Part shown: positions 38,069 through 38,929 of the stretch, in pieces
Position numbering within the stretch: position 1 is the stretch's first letter
Layout: each line of letters starts with the position of its first letter
The notes under the pieces: generated by a model
Seen by the model: only the letters and a program-made list of their open reading frames with translations
Told to the model about the DNA's origin: nothing
Databases searched by the model: none
Translations under genes and position numbers: made by a program
NCBI GenBank assembly: GCA_001783515.1
Contig: MFMN01000016.1
Location: forward strand, 1 to 38,929
Reading direction: 5' to 3'
Length of the DNA: 38,929 bases
Source of the DNA: Candidatus Kaiserbacteria bacterium RIFCSPLOWO2_12_FULL_50_10
Lineage (GTDB): Bacteria; Patescibacteriota; Minisyncoccia; Phycocordibacterales; UBA918

Positions 38069-38411
38069 ACTTCCGAATACACGCGATTACCTTCCCTTCT
38101 ATATTGAGTGACTCCTGCGGCACAAGTTTTGGATACGCGTCATTCGCCGCTTCAAGATACTGCTCACCGCGACCATTCTTCCGCAAAAAACGCACCACGT
38201 AGTCGCCATCAATTTCTGCCACCACAATATCACCAGCACGCACCGTTCGTGTCCGCTGAGTTAAAAGAAAATCGCCGGGTGCAATCTGCGCATCAAGAAG
38301 CGCATCGCCGTCCATGGAGATAAGATACGTCGCATCAGGATCTGCCAAAAGCCACGCCTCGAGCGAACCAACATCACGTCCATCATCAATAGGTGACCCA
38401 AATCCTGCCAT
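38055..38411 (-). CDS. UmuD'-like protein lacking the catalytic Ser and Lys
   Basis: This 118-residue protein aligns with UmuD almost without gaps from the cleavage site onward. It begins MAGFGSPIDD, where E. coli UmuD is cut before GFPSP. The active-site strand ASGDSMIDGGISDGD reads SMDGDALLDAQIAPGD, so Ser60 aligns with Ala37. The lysine stretch FTVKKL reads YVVRFL, so Lys97 aligns with Arg74. It therefore looks like an already processed UmuD' that cannot self-cleave. The start is supported by TATACT 6 nt upstream of ATG 38411. It overlaps the polymerase gene by 14 nt. A LexA-type repressor is unlikely because no DNA-binding domain is present. Confidence 0.82.
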   Translation of the reverse strand: MAGFGSPIDDGRDVGSLEAWLLADPDATYLISMDGDALLDAQIAPGDFLLTQRTRTVRAGDIVVAEIDGDYVVRFLRKNGRGEQYLEAANDAYPKLVPQESLNIEGKVIACIRKYGSE

Positions 38412-38417
38412 CGCATG

Positions 38418-38423
38418 AGTATA
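38418..38423 (-). promoter_or_regulatory. -10 box of the umuD'-polymerase operon
   Basis: TATACT on the minus strand ends 6 nt before ATG 38411. I see no convincing LexA-type palindrome around it. Confidence 0.6.
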
Positions 38424-38458
38424 GCATCACGCAGAGCATCGCACATCTTTCACATTCT

Positions 38459-38487
38459 TTGCATTCTATTTTTCAAACAGGTATACT
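38459..38487 (+). promoter_or_regulatory. Promoter of lepB, leaderless arrangement
   Basis: TTGCAT (38459-38464) and TATACT (38482-38487) are 17 nt apart. The ATG follows after 6 nt. This is the cleanest promoter in the window. Confidence 0.8.
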
Positions 38488-38493
38488 GCGTGC

Positions 38494-38929
38494 ATGGAGA
38501 AGGTTGAACAACAGGCGTCGCCCTCGGCGCGCCGTGAGTCTTTTGGCGAAACCGTTCGTTTCGTTGCGACGGCAATTATTGCGATTGTACTCATTCGTAC
38601 CTTCCTTGCATCACCCTTCATTGTCGAAGGCGCATCGATGGACGCAACCTTCCACAACAGTGACTATCTCATCGTCGACAAACTCTCTTACCGCTTCGTA
38701 GAACCGCAGCGTGGTGACATTGTCGTCTTCCGCTATCCGTACAATCCATCGGTCCACCACATCAAGCGCATCATCGGCCTTCCCGGCGACACCGTCTCCG
38801 TGCAGAACGGCACCGTCACCATCTCAAATACCCAGTGGAAAAACGGCACCATTGCGGAACCCTATGTCCTCGAGGGTAACAACCTCGCCACAATGAACGA
38901 TACCCGCACACTCGGCGAAAACGAGTATT
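38494..38929 (+). CDS. lepB: Signal peptidase I, partial at window end
   Basis: LepB cleaves signal peptides from exported proteins on the outer face of the membrane. The first 145 residues are present. A cytoplasmic start (MEKVEQQASPSARRESFGE) precedes one TM (about residues 20-37). The catalytic Ser is in VEGASMDATF, box C is YRFVEPQRGDIVVFRYP, and the catalytic Lys is in HHIKRIIGLPGD. The single TM is the Gram-positive-like short form. The C-terminal part lies outside the window. Confidence 0.93.
   Translation, partial: MEKVEQQASPSARRESFGETVRFVATAIIAIVLIRTFLASPFIVEGASMDATFHNSDYLIVDKLSYRFVEPQRGDIVVFRYPYNPSVHHIKRIIGLPGDTVSVQNGTVTISNTQWKNGTIAEPYVLEGNNLATMNDTRTLGENEY

Noticed and set aside
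1-38929. CRISPR arrays, transposase genes, tRNA or rRNA genes
   Set aside because: I scanned for regular short repeats, DDE or serine/tyrosine recombinase motifs and tRNA T-arms. Nothing beyond tmRNA was found.

Overview
The window looks like a chromosomal segment of a Patescibacteria (CPR) bacterium, most likely of the Parcubacteria/Paceibacteria branch. This rests on content and style rather than on any marker search. Genes are compact and mostly single or in very short operons. Energy genes point to fermentation (phosphoketolase, acetate kinase, triosephosphate isomerase, phosphoglycerate kinase). There is a type IV pilus set and several lineage-style small membrane proteins. TGA serves as a stop (for example at 17512-17514), so the UGA-glycine code of Gracilibacteria/SR1 does not apply. 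Many housekeeping genes have a -10 box (TATACT/TATAGT type) whose last base is almost always exactly 6 nt before the ATG, which implies leaderless mRNAs. Other genes instead carry clear Shine-Dalgarno sites.

Layout. 1-5.4 kb: a palindrome, a short pheS lacking the N-terminal coiled coil, an AT-rich two-gene accessory operon (five-TM protein + DUF4365 nuclease-like protein), an unrecognised gene and a GT4-type glycosyltransferase. 5.4-9.7 kb: SppA-type protease, a ZnuA-ZnuC-ZnuB metal transporter with a palindromic operator candidate, and an HD alarmone-hydrolase-like gene. 9.8-13.3 kb: a conserved membrane protein, a PilB-like ATPase with degenerate catalytic motifs, and a P-loop/CYTH fusion. 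13.4-17.5 kb: rpsP with a long Ala/Glu/Lys tail, secE-nusG, gmk and ung on divergent promoters, and a MazF/PemK-like toxin. 17.6-19.5 kb: tpi-pgk. 19.6-21.8 kb: accessory genes including a secreted M23 peptidase, bracketed by a duplicated 3' end of ftsH. 21.8-26.2 kb: ftsH, a 120-nt imperfect palindrome, smpB, a HAD phosphatase, a RelE-type toxin-antitoxin pair and tmRNA (ssrA). 26.2-28.2 kb: a two-gene island (DUF5343-like + PLD-like protein) next to tmRNA. 28.4-32.7 kb: acetate kinase, a half-size MFS-like protein and phosphoketolase. 32.8-36.7 kb: pilin, PilM with a PilN piece, PilN C-terminal piece, PilO, a LytR_C-type protein and an Ala-rich anchored protein. 36.8-38.9 kb: a Y-family polymerase, an overlapping UmuD'-like protein without catalytic residues, and the start of lepB.

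How the genes fit together. Phosphoketolase yields acetyl phosphate and glyceraldehyde 3-phosphate. Acetate kinase turns the first into ATP and acetate, and Tpi/Pgk serve the second. SmpB and tmRNA (ribosome rescue) lie within 2.2 kb of each other beside FtsH, a protease known in other bacteria to degrade tagged proteins. SecE, LepB, SppA and FtsH form an envelope/protein-export theme.

The most interesting candidates are: the UmuD' mimic that starts at the position where UmuD is normally cleaved and lacks both catalytic residues; the tmRNA-adjacent DUF5343/PLD-like pair; the DUF4365/membrane-protein pair; the ftsH-end duplication flanking cargo; the fixed-spacing leaderless promoters; and the hairpin overlapping the tmRNA 5' end. 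No tRNA, rRNA, CRISPR array or transposase was seen.
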